The notes under the pieces: generated by a model | The model's database searches: none | What the model saw: only the letters and a program-made list of their open reading frames with translations | What the model was told of the DNA's origin: nothing | Translations under genes and position numbers: made by a program | NCBI GenBank assembly: GCA_009712185.1 | Contig: WASQ01000100.1 | Location: 41,884 to 105,518, forward strand | Source: Telmatospirillum sp. | GTDB taxonomy: Bacteria; Pseudomonadota; Alphaproteobacteria; Rhodospirillales; Magnetospirillaceae | Direction: 5' to 3' | Length of the DNA: 63,635 nt | In this document: one piece after another, positions 62,987 through 63,635 of the stretch | How positions within the stretch are numbered: the first letter of the stretch is position 1 | Layout of the letters: every line of letters starts with the position of its first letter

Positions 62987-63635
<649 letters not shown>

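Overview
The window is a GC-rich stretch of an alphaproteobacterial chromosome, most likely Rhodospirillales or a close relative. The evidence is the layout of the flagellar genes (flgB-flgC-fliE-fliQ-fliR-flhB running into cckA, then recA and alaS), a CckA-type hybrid kinase, an alphaproteobacterial LexA box (GAAC-N7-GAAC) before recA, an FliM/DUF6468/MotE block, and a phasin. I saw no tRNA, rRNA, CRISPR array, transposase or phage gene. Both ends are cut inside genes and dissolve into homopolymer (C on the left, G on the right), which looks like an assembly artefact.

Layout: (1) 1-5144, minus strand: one giant open frame with three TPR plus glycosyltransferase modules, running off the left edge. 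(2) 5506-12117, plus: flgD, flgE, a small unknown gene, an flgN-like gene, flgK and flgL, behind a sigma-54-type promoter. (3) 12372-15680, minus: flgF-flgG-flgA-flgH, also behind a sigma-54-type promoter. (4) 15973-20297, plus: fliL, fliM, a DUF6468-like gene, motE, cheY and a cheZ-like gene. (5) 20489-29749, plus: a 1226-residue periplasmic AMIN/TPR protein, flhX, a small gene, fliO, fliP, flgB, flgC, fliE, fliQ, fliR and flhB, then cckA (29715-32153). (6) 32323-39974: recA, alaS, a phasin gene, ubiD and a pmbA/tldE gene. (7) 40159-46493: a lipid kinase, an LpxH-like phosphoesterase, a GT4 glycosyltransferase and two tandem soluble double-PAS chemoreceptors. (8) 46547-51471: a small basic protein, a TetR regulator, an AidB-like acyl-CoA dehydrogenase, an acyl-CoA synthetase and a 53-residue peptide. 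(9) 51537-54904, minus: a membrane protein, dapE, dapD and a HAD nucleotidase. (10) 55496-61888: a PAS-GGDEF protein, a DUF2336 protein, a TraT-like lipoprotein, and LysR divergent from a YeiH transporter. (11) 62063 to the right edge, minus: engB-argB.

How the parts work together: the flagellar block encodes hook, rod, part of the export gate, switch and chemotaxis components. Missing from view are fliF, fliG, fliH, fliI, fliN, flhA, flgI, fliK, motAB and flagellins. The cis elements suggest a Caulobacter-like hierarchy. A perfect CtrA full site (TTAA-N7-TTAA) lies before the flhX-fliO-fliP operon and a 7/8 match lies before fliL, while the hook and rod operons have -24/-12 promoters. CckA, the kinase that feeds CtrA, is encoded in the same block. 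The triple TPR-glycosyltransferase next to the hook operon is a candidate glycosyltransferase for flagellar or other surface proteins.
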